DNA from: Bradysia coprophila | Lineage: Eukaryota > Arthropoda > Insecta > Diptera > Sciaridae | Length of the DNA stretch: 64,000 nt | Reading direction: 5' to 3' | Assembly: GCF_014529535.1 (NCBI RefSeq) | Contig: NW_023503292.1 | Span: 788,277-852,276, forward strand | Part shown: in pieces, positions 35,358 to 47,606 of the stretch | Layout: the number at the start of each line of letters is the position of its first letter | Numbering within the stretch: position 1 is the first letter of the stretch | Made by a program: the position numbers and the translations under genes | The notes under the pieces: model-generated | What the model was told of the DNA's origin: nothing | What the model saw: only the letters and a program-made list of their open reading frames with translations | Database searches by the model: none

Positions 35358-35669
35358 TAGAAAAATTGCATAATTTTTTCGATTGATACAATATCGATTA
35401 TTTCTTAGAAATCGATTATCGATATTTTCGAAAAGTCAATTCACACCGTAAGTCCGCTGCAAATTCAAAAAAGGCAGCGTTGTATTTGGTCAACTCTCTT
35501 TGTTTCCATAAGAGTTCGTAGAAATTTATTTTTTAATTCATTGGTTCATCCATCGATACATCGAAAATTTTGAAGTGCATTTATGGCGTGAATATCGATC
35601 ATATGTTTTATCGAAAATCGATAATCAATTTTATCATCGATTGATGATATTTTTTAGTGAAAATGCCTA
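35358..35669. mobile_element. hAT-like MITE rich in ATCGAT
   Basis: 312 bp flanked by a perfect 8-bp duplication GCTGCAAT (35350-35357, 35670-35677), starting TAGAAAAATTG and ending CATTTTC..GCCTA. Internal arms are imperfect inverted repeats full of ATCGAT/TATCGATA words (35387-35420 versus 35590-35650). It lies 230 bp upstream of the Beclin start codon. Confidence 0.75.
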
Positions 35670-35898
35670 GCTGCAATGAACTGAAAATTTCGATCTCATA
35701 ATAATTTCTAATTTGACTGCTTGCGCTCTAATAATCGTTTCTATAGCGGCTCATTGCGAAGAATTAACTGGAGAGGGAGCCGAAGAAACATATGATTTCT
35801 CTTTTTTGTGTTACATCCATGAAATGTCAATATATTGCTGTTGTATTGTAAAGCACGTAAAGTCGTCATTGCAAAATTATTAATTTCTTATCAAAATA

Positions 35899-37413
35899 AT
35901 GGACAACAAGTCAAGTGTAAGTTTTGTGTGTCAAAGGTGCCTGCAGCCGTTGATATTAGACGATACATTTGGAAATATCAGTGTCCACGCCTTGGCTGAA
36001 TTGGCATGTAAATATCCATCAAATTGATTTCTTTATCAATTAACCATTGCGCGAAATTAAAAATTTTTGTTTTTGTGTTCTCTTTACCAGTGCCCATCTA
36101 TGCAAACAATGACATCGAATTGGATTCGCAGGCCACCAGTTTAGATAATTTCGTTCCACCATTTCGACTTACTGACTCATCCGGCAACGGTACCGTTTTT
36201 GCATTCACTTTATAATAGCACTCTACCATTACACCCGTTTTTGCATTCATTTATTAATAGGATTTATGCTCATATCGGATGGAAAAGACAGCCAAACATT
36301 AAGTGCGACCCTAAAGGCTCGAGCTGATTTATTCGACAGTTTATCGTCAAACTCTGAAATCGATCACCCGTTATGCGATGAATGCACTGACACTTTACTA
36401 GATCTGATGGACCATCAGTTGAAAATTGCTGACAATGAATGGAAGGACTACAACAATTACCTGCAAAAGCTGAAAGAGACGGACGATTCACCGAATATCG
36501 AATTGTTAGAGAAGGAGCTGAGTGATTTGGACGATGAAGAGCGGCGGCTGATTGACGAACTGAAGAAATTGAATCGTGAAGAGGAAGCTGTTCAGGCGTC
36601 CATTTCTCTAGCTGAAAAGGAACGGGATCGACTGGATGCGGAACGAGAGAAATTCCGTCGTGAATATACAAAACATAAACGCAATTTGATGTTGACCGAA
36701 GATGAGTATCGCAGTTTGGATTGCCAGTTGGCTTATGTCAATTCTCAATTGGACAAATTGAAGAAGACAAACATTTTCAATGTCACATTTCACATATGGC
36801 ATGCCGGCCACTTCGGAACGATAAATAACTTTCGCTTGGGTCGTCTGCCATCGTCGCCGGTCGATTGGAGTGAAATAAATGCAGCTTGGGGACAAACAGC
36901 TTTGTTGCTCTCAGCATTGGCGCGTAAGGTGAATTTAACGTTCAAAAAGTATCGGCTGGTGCCGTTCGGGAATCATTCGTACATTGAGGTGATCGGTGAA
37001 GGCAAAGAGCTACCACTATACGGAACGGGCGGTTTCAAATTTTTTTGGGACACAAAATTTGATGCGGCCATGGTAGCATTTCTGGACTGTTTAACGCAGT
37101 TCAAGGAAAAGGTAGAAACCGTTGACAAGGAATTCTACTTACCGTACTTACTGAGGAAAGGCAAAATAGAGGACTCGACAACAGGAAACTCATATTCTAT
37201 TAAGTAAGAATGATGCACGCGCAGACATTGTCGGTTCTATTAACAGCAATTCGTTTTTCCGTCCGTTTCAGAATTCAATTCAATTCCGAGGAGCAATGGA
37301 CGAAGGCATTGAAATTCCTACTCACAAATCTGAAATGGGGCTTGGCGTGGGTCTCATCACAGTTTACGAATGAAAAAATTGATCTCCCCACCGAATTGGC
37401 ATCGGCTTTGTAG
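35899..37413 (+). CDS. Atg6: Beclin-1 / Atg6 autophagy protein
   Basis: Exons 35899-36007, 36091-36189, 36261-37203 and 37272-37413 are in phase and give 430 aa (human about 450). An N-terminal Zn-like pair (CQRC, residues 11-14) is followed by the conserved [10 protein letters not shown] segment and FMLISDG. Next come an acidic coiled coil (about 150-240, [20 protein letters not shown]) and the ECD/BARA domain (about 245-430, [28 protein letters not shown]). The strongly conserved end is [28 protein letters not shown]. Beclin is the regulatory subunit of the class III PI3-kinase (Vps34-Vps15) complexes for autophagosome nucleation and endosomal sorting. All regions look intact. Upstream ATCGAT-rich DNA is a MITE. 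Exon 2-3 boundary chosen so that NGT/GFMLIS joins in phase. Confidence 0.96.
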
Positions 37414-37542
37414 TAAAAATGTAGAGGAAATATTAAATAGCGTTTCGATCAAGGTGCTGCGTTTTGAAAATGGTACATTGTTCCCTTCTTCGATCTGATG
37501 CAGAGACCCAGGGACTAATTCACCATCAAACTCACTACTCAC

Positions 37543-37612
37543 ATTCGACATTTTTAACGTTGCGAATTGGCAGCGGACACATTAGAATATCTATGAGTAA
37601 GTGTTACATATA
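37543..37612. repeat. Dispersed repeat, empty-site relative of LINE A target
   Basis: CATTCGACATTTTTAACGTTG...ACATTAGAATATCTATGAGTAAGTGTTACA matches the sequence left of LINE A (18345-18391) joined directly to that on its right (21122-21155). It carries one copy of the 9-bp target sequence (C)ATTAGAAT and no LINE. Confidence 0.7.
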
Positions 37613-37636
37613 AAGCGAATGAAGGAAAAATCAACT

Positions 37637-37684
37637 TGCCCAGCCGCGGATTTGAACACGGGACCTCTCGATTATGAGTCTTCC
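37637..37684 (-). other. tRNA-like fragment (3' half), possible SINE part
   Basis: Read on the minus strand, it has CTCATAA (a Met-type anticodon loop context), a variable-loop-like GAGGTC, and a T-arm/B-box GTGTTCAAATCC whose stem CCGTG/CGCGG can pair, followed by CTGGGCA. The D-arm half is missing and the anticodon stem pairs poorly, so it is a tRNA-derived fragment or pseudogene rather than a working tRNA. Confidence 0.4.
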
Positions 37685-38428
37685 AAAAAAAGCTGTCGAA
37701 AATCAATGGAACTGGACTGAATCTAAACTCGAATTAAAATTGTGAAAACGGGCCACAATCAATAAATGACAACTTCGGCGCCACACCCGTCAAATAAAAA
37801 TGTCCACGCAAGGACTTAATGTACTAAGCTGCATCACCGGAAAATGAGTTATTACGACATTGGTGTGAAGGTATAAGAATGGTCGTTCCCAATGGCTTAG
37901 TGAGTAATTGTTATTTACATATGCGTCTTGTCTCACTTCGTTCGGGCGACAACTCGCCAAATAGCTTCATCAATCAATCATCCGAAATAGGTAGGAATGA
38001 GGGAAAACGGCAATCGCTTGATAATTTCGACCGTTTAACAATTTTTTTTTTGAATTTGTTCTAAGTGGTCGGCACTAGGCACTACATTCAATTTTTAAGT
38101 GGTGTGCATTCCACCATTTTACCCCACGTAGCATAAAGAATAATATTTCATCGATGCGACGTGAATAAGTTTGTATTCTCCACTGAAATGCAATTATTTT
38201 GAGAAATTTTTTATTTTTTCAACTCTTGTTGCCTTAAGTTCTGTCATGAAATTTGTGGATTTTTTTCCTGTTTTGTCCAGAGGTCAACACAACGGTAATA
38301 AAATGCATCCACGGTGTGAATAACCGTTTGTCTCCACTGGAAGGAACACATCAATTTGTTACACCATTTTTCAAATCAAAAACAAAGTTCGGGAAACCAA
38401 AATTCTATTTTCTCATGTGTTTTAATAA
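37685..38428. other. Intergenic, nothing recognised
   Basis: No conserved frame or clear repeat seen before the hAT-like element at 38429. Confidence 0.45.
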
Positions 38429-39800
38429 TAGGGCGTATCGAATTTTGCAAATTTTAAGGACCGCGATAGCCTGTGTGCGGAAAACGTAGATCATCGAAAA
38501 CTGTGTCCGGGCATGTGGTTGATGAATCCGATGGAGCCATGGAAGAAGTCCCCCCGGGCGGCTTTAAGTTTCCGATGGTCATAATTCGGAAAGTTGAGAG
38601 TATTTTTGAAAACAATGTTCCAGCGGGATGTAAAGCTTTGAAAACTCTACAAATCTACCGAAGAAACCGATGGTCCAAAAGGTGCCATTGCCAAGATTGA
38701 TTAACATCGAAAATGTGACCTTTTGGTTTTTGACTTATATTTCCTGAGAGACAAATGATTTTTTTTAGCCTGTGGTATGAGGTGGTAGAGGAGGTCGAGC
38801 ACTACCAGTACACTAGGCATGTCCCGATCGGATATACTCTTGAAATCACTTTTATAACATTTGTGAATGGAATTTTTAAGAGTGGCCACGTCGCCCACGA
38901 AGCAAGTGCAGACACTGCAACCGGTGCTGTTGAGTCGAGGACACCTTGGCCAGTAAGTATGCATAATACTCCACGACAGTAGCTGAACTTTTTCACAAAA
39001 TATCTGTGATTTCGATGTGGCACACTTTGTACTACAAAATCTGAATAAATTGAATTTATGAGAAAAACGAGAAATAATCGATTTAATTAGTTATTTCACC
39101 CACGAATAGTAGTAAGAAGTCGATTTCGTTGCAAATACACAGATTATGCATATTTTTCGATATATTTACGAAAAATTGAAGTTCGTAGTATAGTTTTTCA
39201 ATTCATGTGCCACATCGAAATAACAAATATTTTGTGAAAGAGTTCAGCTACTGTCATGGAATATTATGCATACTTACTGGCCAAGGTGTCCTCGACTCAC
39301 CAGTACCGGTTGCAGTGTCTGCACTTGCTTCGTGGGCGACGTGGCCACTCTTAAAAATTCCATTCACAAATGTTATAAAAGTGATTTCAAGAGTATATCC
39401 GATCGGGACATGCCTAGTGTACTGGTAGTGCTCGACCTCCTCTACCACCTCATACCACAGGCTAAACAAAATCATTTGTCACTCAGGAAATATAAGTCAA
39501 AAACCAAAAGGTCACATTTTCGATGTTAGGCAATCTTGGCAGTGACACCTTTTGGACCATCGGTTTCTTCGGTAGTTTTGTAGAGTTTTCAAAGCTCTAC
39601 ATTCCGCTAGAAAATTGTTTTCAAAAATACTCTCAACTTTCCGAATTATGACATTCGGAAACTTAAAGTCGCCCGGGGGACTTCTTCCATGGCTCCATTG
39701 GATCCATCAACCACATGCTCGGACACAGTTTTCGATGATATACGTTTTCCGCACACAGGCTATCGCGGTCCTTAAAATTTGCAAAATTCGATACGCCCTA
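38429..39800. mobile_element. Palindromic hAT-like element, copy 3 (full length)
   Basis: 1372 bp, ends TAGGGCGTATCG / CGATACGCCCTA, perfect 8-bp duplication TTTAATAA (38421-38428, 39801-39808). The same long complementary arms as copy 2; the asymmetric AT-rich spacer is present in the reverse orientation. No transposase. Confidence 0.9.
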
Positions 39801-39808
39801 TTTAATAA

Positions 39809-40650
39809 GCCTTTGAGTGAAGAACATAAGGATAGTCACATGGTACACATACACAAAGTTTTGTACTCTCTTGAACTAACTTCCCTTCCCACTTACATTA
39901 ACAAGTGTTCCAGAGTAATGTACTATTACGAAACGCTCAACATTCGGTGAAATCCTACGGCATCAACGAGTGTTATTATACAAGATTGCATGATATACTT
40001 GCTTTCCTTACTTTAGGTAAGTAAATTTGCTCTCTTCGTTACTGGAACTACTGGTGGACGTATTTATAATACCATTCTACACTACGATACTCACAATACT
40101 CATTGCTTAAAAAATTGGACAAGTGACATCACGCTGTTGAATTCTGTAAAAACGGTCCAAACACCTAAGACTTTCTTAAGCCAAAACACCGTATCGCATT
40201 GTTTGTGTACTTTGGAGAGCTTTCGAAAGCTTTGATATTCTTTTGTACCGCATTGGAAATGTGAAACATTTCGGTGGAATACAAAGGAAACTTAAAGACA
40301 TCGAAAGCTATTCAAAATCAAAACACAAATGCGTGACGTAGTTTTTGTGAACAGCCTCTTTATTGTTTGTATTTTAACGAAAATGATAAAAAGGATGAAA
40401 CGAAAATCACAAAGCAAAGCCAAATTTCTGAAACGAATATATTATTTCATCTTTCACATTATTTATCACATACGAATTTCGGTTCTCGCGTTTCTTCATT
40501 AATATTTTTTGTTGTTTGTCTTTGTTAACACCAAAGCTCACTACATAATGGCCACCAAAACAAAATATCCAACACAGCTAAGAAAATCTCACGGAATGTT
40601 AAAAATTTGGTGTCAGGATGTATGAGGCGACCCAAAATCGGTAGAAAAAC
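39809..40650. other. 3' flank of ZC2HC1-like gene; inverted-repeat MITE
   Basis: About 40110-40345 is an imperfect inverted repeat (GGAGAGCTTTCGAAAGCTTTG...TTTTGTACCGC versus GGTGGAATACAAAGG...CGAAAGCTATTC), related to the element in IQUB intron 5. TTTATT near 40359 would be AATAAA on the minus strand and could end the ZC2HC1-like transcript. No other gene seen. Confidence 0.45.
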
Positions 40651-43600
40651 TTAATATTTCTTCTTAGCTACGGGTTTCGGTTTGTTGTGTTGAAAGTTAG
40701 CACATTTCGGAATGTGTCGGTCAGCAGCACCTTGATTAAATCGTCGCGAGCAATGTGGACACTGCACGTAGTCGGGATTTTCAGATGGCGGCGGTGGAGG
40801 TAACTATTTACAGATAAATATTATTTCAAAATTTTGTAATTTTCAAATTAATGTCGGCAACTTACATCTGATAATTTACCGCCAGCGGCTAGGTGAGCTT
40901 TTTGTTAAAAAAAGTTTGGATAAATCGAAATCAAAAGTAAGTTTTAAACTGACATTACCTTGAACCTGCTTAGCACTTCGAATTGCTGCAATGAATTCTT
41001 CGTGCTTTTGACGCCAATTCGACTTTTTCGTAGCAGGAGCGGCTGCTACCTGCTTTTTCGGTGTAGCTTTCAGAGCTTTTTTCACGTAAACTTCGACTTC
41101 CGTACCTTGGGTTCGATGTTTGGTCGCATCAAACACTTTACGTTTCTTCTGCTTCTTGCAAATACTTTCATGCTTCTCAACACGTTCTTCATTGAAAAAG
41201 CGACCACAATTTCCGCATGCCGCCATATTTTCGGGTGGTGTTACGGGCGTACGCTAAACATGAAAATTGAATTGAAATGCCAGCAAAAATTGAATTTACC
41301 GTTTGCACTCCTTACATTGGAATTTGTAGAGCCGCCACTGCGTGGAACAGAATGCGCTTTCACAACGGTTGGCTTTGAAGCTAAGCTACCAGTAATCGAT
41401 TTCGATGTCTTAATGGCAGGTTGAGGATTCGGTGGCGACGGTATTGCAACCGGTGCCAATTTTTTTGCAATAGTTGGTTTTTTGGCCATGACTTCTTTTG
41501 GAGGTGCGGTGTTCTTCGGAACAAACGGTTTTAATTTGAAATTTCCGTTCGGTTTACTCATGCTCGACGCTGGTCTACCAACATTTGGTAACTTAAATGG
41601 CACACTCTTATTACCATGCACCGCGTCATCATCGAAAAATTCTAACAAAAACATTTCCTTGGTTATTCGAACAATCAATCAACCACCCAGGGCCTATTAT
41701 TGGGAATTTATTTATTGAAAATTGCCTAAATCTAAAATGAAAGCAAAATAAAATGATCGAGTCTGGTTTTTGACAATTGAAATTCAATTGTCAAAAACCA
41801 GATTCGATCATTTTATTTTGCTTTTACCTTACCAAAAATTATTGAAGAACTGTAAATTTCTGTAAATTTTCAATAATTTAAGAGTGATATCGCCAAATCT
41901 TCAGGTGATTGGGAAACAAGCGGTCTCCGATTTTAATGAGTGATAGCTCGTTGGATTCGTCTTTCAATTCTAGGAAACACGTGTCTTTCACTTTTTCTTA
42001 AAAAAAATTGTTTTCTGTGAAAAGCGCTCAAAAGTGAAGACATGCCAGAGGGTACCGAAAACAGTTTTTCGGCAATAACTCAAGAAAAAATTATTTTAAA
42101 TGGTTGTAATGTTGTACGATTGTCGGCCTTGAAAAGACCTTCAGGGGGAGTATACGCACCGCTTGGTGCTAGTTGATCCACTAGAGCTATGACTAGAAAT
42201 GAAGTGAATGTTCGGAGAGTCCGCCTTTTCTGCAGCTTCTATGTTCCGCGGAACTGAGTATGGGGTGTTGTAGCTGGCCTCACCCACTATCGTTGTACAT
42301 ATAAATGAACCCAGTACTTTTGGGCTGCAAGCCTACAGAAGTCTTGAAAAAAAAGTTGGTGCCAAAATGTAGATTTTTTCCTTCTTTCTGAGGGCCCAAC
42401 TGCCAGAAGAGCATCTGTTCTGGCAGTTGGGCCCTCAGACAGAAGGAAAAAATCTACATTTTGGCACCAACTTTTTTTTCAAGACTTCTGTAGGCTTGCA
42501 GCCCAAAAGTACTGGGTTCATTTATATGTACAACGATAGTGGGTGAGGCCAGGTGCAACACCCCATACTTAGTTCCGTGGTACATCGAAGCTGCAGAGAA
42601 GGCGGACTCTCCGAACATTCACTATATTTCTAGTCATAACTCTAGTGGATCAACTAGCACCAAGCGGTGCGTATACTCTACCTGTAGGTCTTTTCAAGGC
42701 CGACAATCGTACAACATTACAACCATTTAAAATAATTTTTTCTTGAGTTATTGCCGAAAAACTGTTTTCGGTACCCTCTGGCATGTCTTCACTTTTGAGC
42801 GCTTTTCACAGGAAACAATTTTTTTTAAGAAAAAGTGAAAGACACGTGTTTCCTAGAATTGAAAGACGAATCCAACGAGCTATCACTCATTAAAATCGGA
42901 GACCGCTTGTTTCCAAAGCTAAAAAAATCACCTGAAGATTTGGCGATATCACTCTTAAGTAAACTTTCAGTAAATTCAGTAGATAAAATTCACAGTAAAT
43001 AGGCCCTGCTCCACCGTGTGGCATTTTTGTTTACAAAATCTTTGTTTTCATACCTGGAAATTTTTCGTTGTCAAGAGTATCACCAAATCCACTTTGTTTG
43101 TTCAATATCGCATAGTTACCATTCAGTTTATCCGACTGCTGCAAAAATGAAAAGCGAATTAAGTGTTTGGTATAGAGGAAGGGTAAAAATGTCTCTAAAT
43201 AAAATTTACAATATTGCCATCAGCTGAAGCTGGTAGTCGTTGCAATTTAAATTTTAAATCAACACTGTGTTTGCCATTGCTGAGTGTCTAAGATTACAAA
43301 TTATTTCTCTGTCGTCTTTTCATTTCGTTCTAATTGTCATTTTCTGTTAGTTTTAAATAAAAAATAAATTTACCGAATTCGACTTAACCATATTCGTAGC
43401 TGGTGTTGGTGATTTACGCGACGTAATCGGTTGTAGCGGATAACTTTTATCGATCCCCGTTGTCGTTCGTTGACGCCGTTCGTCAAACATTTGCCTCACC
43501 TACAAAAATGTGAAATCAAATTCTCGAATAGAAAATGCACCCCCCGAATTAAAAAAAATTGACACAACACCTTTCCAGCACCCAACGAAGCTGTAAATTT

Positions 43601-46600
43601 TGAATTATCATTTATGTCCAAAGCGCTAATGTTTCGGCTAATTGCCATTTGAGATCGCTTTTGTTGAATTTCGTGCTGCTGCTTCTGTTGAAACTGCATC
43701 TGTAATGAAAAGAAAATTTATGAAGTCGATGCTTCCAATGAAATTTTCTATATTATGTACAGAAGACGACACACTCTATCTAAATATCGTAAATTATTAT
43801 GTCCACATGAAACCGTTCGAATCGAATAAAAATTGGATACTAAACCCGATTTGAATCAAAAGCGTATACCAGACTGACAGTAGCCATAATAACAATATTG
43901 GAGTATATGGAAATCGATGGACATTGGAGGTACATATAAATAAGTGATGTGCATGTTTCACGCAGTTACAATTTATCGGACCTGGATCAAATGTAAACTA
44001 TAAAAATGGAAATTGCGTGAAAATGCCCCCCGCTAGAAATTGTTTTAAAGGCTAAGCTTTCATATCAAACTTCAACCATTTCGCTTCCGAATAACTATTC
44101 TCTCTAGCAGTAGTAGTAGACATAACTACATGTTAGGGGTGGAAAAAGACTGTTCCACAAAAAATTACCACTTATCGTGTAGGCCAAAAATTGACATTTA
44201 AGTGGTAAGGTTCTTTCCCGGTAAAAATGTTGGGATTTCCCGGTGGAAAATACGTTTGAATTCTGTCCTTTTGAAAAGAGGCGAGTGCAGAGGCAAAAAG
44301 TATATTGACTAAAGCTGCACTATTCCAACGTTGCCGAAATGAATCAAATCGATTCCCGATTTTTGAAAGTCTAAAAACGCGAGCGAAAATTTTCGTTTGA
44401 TTATTTTCTTACAAAAGATCTTGATTCGATGTATACTCATGTTGTCATCTAATCACTTCTATTTATGATTCATTTCCCTATTTCTACGATTTGCTAGTTT
44501 TTCAATTGCAAGAACCGACTTTCAGAATTTTGGTCATTTCCAGAATTCTGGTCATTTTCCCACTTTCCCGATTCTTTTCTCCATTTCATTATGTCTACCC
44601 TCTGGACCGGGTAGATTTCCCGATATCCTGTGAAATTTTTCGAGTATCGGTCTCTTTCGCGCTCCACAGATTCGACCTTCCTTATAACAATCAGATGATA
44701 AAAAATATGTTTTCTGTGTCTACCAACATCGGCTTCGACTCGGCTAGGTAAACTTCACACAAAAAACATCATTATTTGCTATGCACTTAGACTTACTTTC
44801 ACTAAATAAGCAATTTTCGTTTAGTTCCACAATCGCACACAACAGTTGCAATGAATGAAAATACATAACTTTAGTTCAATGAGCTACACATATCATTCCC
44901 ACCAATAAATTTATTGTCATTTCATACTTATCCCATATAATTTATGGTAAATTTATTCATAATACTCTCTATTACGGAACTATGAAATGGGTCAAGTTAT
45001 CAATAATTGGAAGTCTATTGATTTTTGTTCGGTAATGCATGCAAGTATAGAAAATGAACTAGATTCATTTAGCATTCCCGATCATTCAAACATGTATAAT
45101 AGTTTTCAGGTAATATGTTATAGAGTTAACCTCAGAATCTGGGTTACGTAATGTTAATGTAACCGAATTTTAGAGAATTATTTTTAGTTTTTATAGGTAT
45201 AATGCATATGGTATAAGGTAAGCACTGAAATATAATATTCAGTTGGCCCACTTACATCTCTACGAATCCGCATAAACAACATGTCACATTATGTATTATA
45301 AAACGAATCTAAATCTACCAGGTTTATTGAAACTTCGGTGATAACCAATGTTTGTTCCTCGTAAAAGGATAGGTCGTATAGCAGAGCACATTCATTTGTT
45401 CAAATGCTAAATGCTCATTTATTTCCAAGTTGACCGCACCAACAACATCATTTTATACAAATAAGTATGACCTGAATACTCTTCGAAAGGACAGTTGTGG
45501 AATAGTTGAGTTTTTGATGTGGTTCGCTTTTGTTATGAATGACGAAAATCAAATCAAGCGCAATAAATTCGGTTCATTACAATCTGATCGATTTTATTGC
45601 TTTGAAAACATAAATATGGACTTTTAGTAGAGAGTAGGGAAAAGCCCAACGACACAGGGTTTATTAATCGGAATTTGAGTTCTAAAAAATTCAAAAATTC
45701 TTGAAATTGAATCATAAAACTTACTGACATATTTCTGGCCAAGACATTCTTTAAATTGACTTTGACCCATGATGGGACATTTAGAGAAATAGAGAAAAAT
45801 GTAGAACGCAACCAGATCTACATTTTTCGTCATTTGGCCAAAAATGGGCCATCATGGATTCAAGGTGAAAAATCGAAAATTAAAGAATGTCTTGGCCAGA
45901 ATAATTAATTTTCAGATTTTTTTTTAGAATTTAAGGAATTCTTAAGAACACAAATTCAGAATAACAAGCTCTGCAATAACAATTTCAATTCCAAAGGACT
46001 TTCAACGATTATCATTTCATTTCAAGGATTTTTTTTAAACTTTAAAGAATTTTTGAGGATTCTTGACGAATTTGAGGATTTTCTTAACAAAATATTCTAT
46101 GTTCATTTGCCACTCGTTCACTTCACTTCGGAACGTGAATAGACCCTTACCCAAAGATCAACTACTTCACCTCTACTATAATAATTGCGCGTTTACAAGC
46201 CTTTTGTATTGTTAGTTCTAGATTAGACATTTTCCGTTTTTATCTTTAAGTCATCATACAAATCGGTGTACAAGTTTTATACAAGAGATACACTTACGTT
46301 AATCACATTAAATTTTTTATGAGAAAATTATAAGTAGTTTCACATGTTAAGATATGAAAATATATTTTTTTATTGATAAAATTTGAGTGTCAAGGACACA
46401 ATTATATTTCAATGTCAATTTTCATTTGAAACGGTACATGTATATCGAATATTATGAATATTAAAAAATATTTAATTTAAAATTCTCATCAACAATGGTA
46501 AATAAATGAAATATTCCAATTAATTACAGAAAAAAACCTCCTCTACCATCCAACTTTTGTCATTTCATTTAAATTACGCGGTTCAGCATTATCAGAAAAA

Positions 46601-47606
46601 TCCGCAATTCAGTGTTGACAGACTTAGTCATAACTAGATAAGTATTCGTTATTTGACGACCTATACATTTTTATTTATGGAGCGTACAATGATTTTAAAC
46701 CTTTTTGGTAACACTGAAATGTGGACGTCATTTATGGATGTCCCACCTTCAGGAATACCATCGAGAATCGAAAACGAGAAGTCACTTTATGCATCTGGAC
46801 AGTAACGTACCTTTCTCAACTTTTTTTTTCGCATTACTCATTAGCTTAAACTCTGACACATGGCAAAATATACAGTTTCCAACAAGAACGTAAATCATTT
46901 TGCTCACTGAGTCACGGTAATTGTCTTTGACATAAGTAGGAAGGAAAAGTAAAAAGTTAGGTTACGTGTGAAAGTACACGTAAACTTGAGCTTTCATTTT
47001 ATTCCCGAGTTATGCATTGTGGTTTTCATGCTACATTCGTCGAGAACCGTACTTTTTATAGTTCATTGACTTCTTTCAACCCCTTCGGTATGTAAAATCC
47101 ATAAGATGACTTGGGAAAGATAGTATTTTCGTTTATTAATTGACCTTGGTCTCGCTTAGGATCAACAAAATGCACACGAAAACTCGACTTTTCAACGTCT
47201 CTTGTTATATAATGACTATTACATGCTAGGCCGTCGAAAGTTCATGAAGTTTCATATAGTCATGTCAATGAAGTAATGACTTCATTTTCCGGGTTGGAGT
47301 GCTTGAACTCCATTACTCTATTCAACCCACTTAAAAAAACAATTTTTGTTGCTCTAGGTCATCTAGAAGATAGCGAATGTTTGAGCGTCACAAGCTGCTA
47401 GCCAAATACCATTTCTACTTGATCAAAAATTTGTTGGTAGACACAAAATCACTTACATCTAGTTCTTCCGGAGATAACCGTCTTGGTGGAAATGTTCCCA
47501 ACGTTTGCAAAATCTGACGACCCGTCCAAGAATCATTTAAGCTGACACTTACTGCACCACTGGATAATGATCCTCGTGTATACAGTACACTTTTCTCGTA
47601 AGTCAT
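40651..47606 (-). CDS. C2HC zinc-finger protein, ZC2HC1 family
   Basis: Minus-strand exons are 47606-47457, 43699-43571, 43499-43374, 41657-41316, 41253-40959, 40897-40866 (32 bp) and 40803-40651; phases agree, giving about 408 aa. Two C2HC fingers: CGNCGRFFNEERVEKHESIC and, near the C-terminus, CPHCSRRFNQGAADRHIPKC. The latter is preceded by the family's GGKL-PPPPPSENPDYVQ phrase. An upstream GAGKVRQMFDERRQR...GIDKSYPLQPI segment also fits ZC2HC1A/C. Biochemical function is unknown; fingers suggest nucleic-acid or protein binding. Least certain are the first exon (50 codons, 3.7 kb away, spliced in phase) and the start of exon 4, whose acceptor (AACCAAG) lacks a pyrimidine tract because a palindromic transposon ends ~30 bp upstream. 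Confidence 0.78.
41688..43008. mobile_element. Giant palindromic element with CAGGGCCTATT ends
   Basis: 1321 bp in intron 3 of the ZC2HC1-like gene. Ends CAGGGCCTATT / AATAGGCCCTG. Core arms about 41875-42408 and 42417-42957 are almost exact reverse complements with a ~9-bp loop at CTGCCAGAA/TTCTGGCAG (about 42400-42425). hAT-like CAGGG ends, but flanking 8-mers (CAACCACC / CTCCACCG) do not match, so the duplication is lost or ends are misjudged. The small frames inside mirror each other and are not genes. Confidence 0.8.
41741..41827. repeat. Perfect-looking hairpin nested in left arm
   Basis: AAGCAAAATAAAATGATCGA to GACAATTGAA is inverted immediately as TTCAATTGTC to ATTTTATTTTGCTTTT, with essentially no loop (41 bp arms). 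It is absent from the right arm, so it was added on one side only. Confidence 0.75.
43700..47456 (-). other. First intron of ZC2HC1-like gene (inferred)
   Basis: 3.7 kb without a conserved coding frame. An inverted repeat at about 45683-45925 has GGCCAAGACATTCTTTAA against TTAAAGAATGTCTTGGCC, and GACCCATGATGG against CCATCATGGATTC. It is a hairpin element around ATGTAGAACGCAACCAGATC. Otherwise AT-rich and featureless. Confidence 0.5.
45683..45925. repeat. Inverted repeat / foldback
   Basis: Complementary blocks CTGGCCAAGACATTCTTTAA / TTAAAGAATGTCTTGGCCAG and ATGATGGGACAT / GGGCCATCATGG flank a ~20-bp loop within CTACATTTTT-type repeats. No frame of interest. Confidence 0.65.

Noticed and set aside
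42539..42730. 63-aa frame inside the giant palindrome
   Set aside because: Lies in an arm of the hairpin element, no homologous domain, and its mirror on the other arm has stops.
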